Part shown: piece after piece, positions 62,873 to 64,000 of the stretch
Layout of the letters: every line of letters starts with the position of its first letter
How positions within the stretch are numbered: position 1 is the first letter of the stretch
Assembly: GCA_963543925.1 (NCBI GenBank)
Contig: CAUUCP010000002.1
Span: forward strand, 1 to 64,000
Source: Bacteroides_D sp963543925
GTDB taxonomy: Bacteria > Bacteroidota > Bacteroidia > Bacteroidales > CAJPTX01
DNA: 64,000 bases
Direction: 5' to 3'
Program-made: the position numbers and the translations under genes
Notes under the pieces: model-generated
The model's database searches: none
The model's input: the letters and a program-made list of their open reading frames with translations, nothing else
Told to the model about the DNA's origin: nothing

Positions 62873-63176
62873 CACACTTATTCACAGCACTGATGAACGG
62901 GTTCATCTCCGAATCTTCGTGGAGGTCAATCTCTCCGAATCCACTTTCGTAGCGACGTATATTCTCTCCCAAGGCATGGAGTAAACGCTTTACGTGATCT
63001 GGAGTCATAACCACGCGACTTACTACCTTTGCACCGCTATGCCCTGGCATAACACGGGAAAAATCCAACACGAACTCAGAGCTCGAGTGGGAGATTACCA
63101 CTAAGTTGGAATAAACCCCGAGCTCCAACGTTTCATCAATATCTATTGAGAACTCCTTTTTTTCTTCCGTTGTCAT
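62865..63176 (-). CDS. DUF3467 protein
   Basis: 103 aa, soluble. Family features are FSIDIDETLELGVYSNLVVISHSSSEFVLDF and RVVMTPDHVKRLLHALGENIRRYESGFGEI. The family is widespread in bacteria and has no established function. The gene overlaps the start of the GT-C gene by 8 bp (ATGCCTAA), so it is translationally coupled to the glycosyltransferases. A TAATTTTG box lies 28 bp upstream. Confidence 0.85.
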   Translation of the reverse strand: MTTEEKKEFSIDIDETLELGVYSNLVVISHSSSEFVLDFSRVMPGHSGAKVVSRVVMTPDHVKRLLHALGENIRRYESGFGEIDLHEDSEMNPFISAVNKCDA

Positions 63177-63204
63177 CTTACCTTCTACAGTCTTCTTTAT
63201 CGTA

Positions 63205-63212
63205 CAAAATTA
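63205..63212 (-). promoter_or_regulatory. -7 box of the DUF3467/glycosyltransferase operon
   Basis: TAATTTTG on the minus strand matches TAnnTTTG, 28 bp before the DUF3467 ATG at 63176. It lies in the 54-bp divergent region shared with the PAP2 gene. Confidence 0.5.
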
Positions 63213-63230
63213 AGGAAATATTACGAAAGA

Positions 63231-63956
63231 ATGCCATCATTATTACGCCTCCTTCTCTTGTTACCATTTTGCCTATTCTTCCTGTCTATCCATGCACAAG
63301 TACTTCTACGCCAGCACCCCTTGTCTACCCCTCCTAGACTACACACAAGTTTAGAAGAGACAAATATTCCACCTCTCTCGTTATACAATGAGTCACAAAC
63401 ATGGTACTACTATGCCATTCCTGCTAGTTTAGTGCTTGGAGGCGGCGCCCTACTGAATCGCCTTGACTGGTTTGTATTGAATAAGGAGGTTCGCGAACGC
63501 TGGCGTTACCGCGAGTATCGCGCACGGTATGTCGACGATGTATTACAGTTCCTCCCGATGAGCTGTGCCATGAGTTGGGATATCACCCATCTCATACAAA
63601 CGAACAACTGGCATCCGCTCGCCGAAAATGCTACGAGCATCGCCTTAATGGTGGGTTTAGTACACGGCATCAAGGCGATGGAGATCGAGCTCCGCCCCGA
63701 TAATTCTACGTGGAATAGCTTTCCATCGGGACATACTGCTACGGCCTTTGTAGGCGCGGAGCTTCTTCGCCAACGCCTTGGTCGTGAATACTGGTATATC
63801 TCTGTCCTCGGCTACGCGGCTGCTACTGGTACTGCATACCTACGCATTTATCACAATCGACACTGGCTGGGCGACACTCTCGCAGGGGCTGGTATTGGTA
63901 TTCTTTCGGCTTGGCTAGGCAAGACCCTCACGCAACAAATAACCAAACGAAGATAA
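63231..63956 (+). CDS. PAP2-family phosphatase
   Basis: 241 aa. An N-terminal signal or membrane segment (LLRLLLLLPFCLFFLSIHAQ) precedes several hydrophobic helices. The PAP2 motifs are KAMEIELRPDN (K-x6-R-P), FPSGHTA (P-S-G-H) and RIYHNRHWLGD (R-x5-H-x3-D), all catalytic residues present. Substrates of the family include lipid A phosphate, undecaprenyl pyrophosphate and phosphatidate. The signal-peptide-like N-terminus places the active site in the periplasm. Porphyromonas species use such enzymes to dephosphorylate lipid A, so that is one candidate role. Divergent from the glycosyltransferase operon. Confidence 0.85.
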   Translation: MPSLLRLLLLLPFCLFFLSIHAQVLLRQHPLSTPPRLHTSLEETNIPPLSLYNESQTWYYYAIPASLVLGGGALLNRLDWFVLNKEVRERWRYREYRARYVDDVLQFLPMSCAMSWDITHLIQTNNWHPLAENATSIALMVGLVHGIKAMEIELRPDNSTWNSFPSGHTATAFVGAELLRQRLGREYWYISVLGYAAATGTAYLRIYHNRHWLGDTLAGAGIGILSAWLGKTLTQQITKRR

Positions 63957-63966
63957 AGCAACAAAA

Positions 63967-63998
63967 GAAAATAGGACGTCGTTGACGCCCTATTTCTT
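63967..63998 (+). terminator. Terminator of the PAP2 gene
   Basis: AAATAGG-A-CGTC pairs with GACG-C-CCTATTT around GTT, followed by CTTTG at the window end. Confidence 0.75.
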
Positions 63999-64000
63999 TG

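Overview
The window looks like chromosome of a Porphyromonas-like member of the Bacteroidales. The evidence is SusC/SusD pairs, three large secreted proteins ending in type IX secretion (T9SS) sorting domains, BspA-type (DUF285) repeat surface proteins, TAnnTTTG promoter boxes, and amino-acid fermentation genes (histidine to glutamate, glutaminase, a 4-hydroxybutyrate/acetyl-CoA type CoA-transferase). Gene density is normal and most genes sit singly or in short operons. I see no rRNA, CRISPR array, prophage or recognisable transposase.

Layout. 0-10 kb: phosphofructokinase with a tiny lipoprotein upstream, a 1447-aa BspA/T9SS protein, the bifunctional formimidoyltransferase-cyclodeaminase, and a lipoprotein plus outer-membrane barrel pair. 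10-15 kb: rodA, a dispersed repeat, then two tandem copies of an AAA-ATPase/PD-(D/E)XK gene. 15-22 kb: a 1911-aa BspA/Big2/T9SS surface protein and riboflavin synthase. 22-32 kb: two SusC/SusD pairs facing away from each other, the right SusC lacking about 168 N-terminal residues exactly where homology to the left copy begins, with a dispersed repeat between them. 32-34 kb: a two-gene RloA/RloB-like predicted defence module. 34-38 kb: hutI-glsA-small membrane protein-rlmN operon. 38-41 kb: RNase Y, a candidate 6S RNA, zapA, a coiled-coil protein, and a DUF1847 protein. 41-46 kb: T9SS subtilase, a DUF1016 nuclease, tRNA-Ser(UGA). 46-51 kb: a third SusC/SusD pair. 52-56 kb: repeat, ftsY-rimO, an HPt plus STAS signalling pair, CoA-transferase. 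56-60 kb: third AAA-ATPase/PD-(D/E)XK copy and a secreted beta-helix protein. 60-64 kb: DUF3467-GT-C/TPR-GT2 operon and a PAP2 phosphatase.

The most interesting signals are linked. (1) Three AAA-ATPase/nuclease genes are mosaics: a shared C-terminal module (identical by eye over about 0.88 kb between copies 1 and 2) is joined to exchangeable N-terminal and middle segments, as expected from gene conversion. (2) A dispersed non-coding repeat with ends resembling ACTTTTTTAGGACAGTATC occurs at 11.7, 27.4 and 51.6 kb, and its terminal motif recurs alone elsewhere, including immediately after the stop codons of two of the AAA genes. (3) One copy of this repeat lies beside the truncation point of the right-hand SusC; the inverted SusC copies have the architecture of a phase-variable susC shufflon, with one expressed and one silent cassette. 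Adjacent to it is the RloA/RloB module.

Amino-acid metabolism genes converge on glutamate: hutI and FTCD are steps of histidine degradation and glsA makes glutamate from glutamine. hutH and hutU are not in the window. All functional statements come from recognising motifs by eye; no database search was run.
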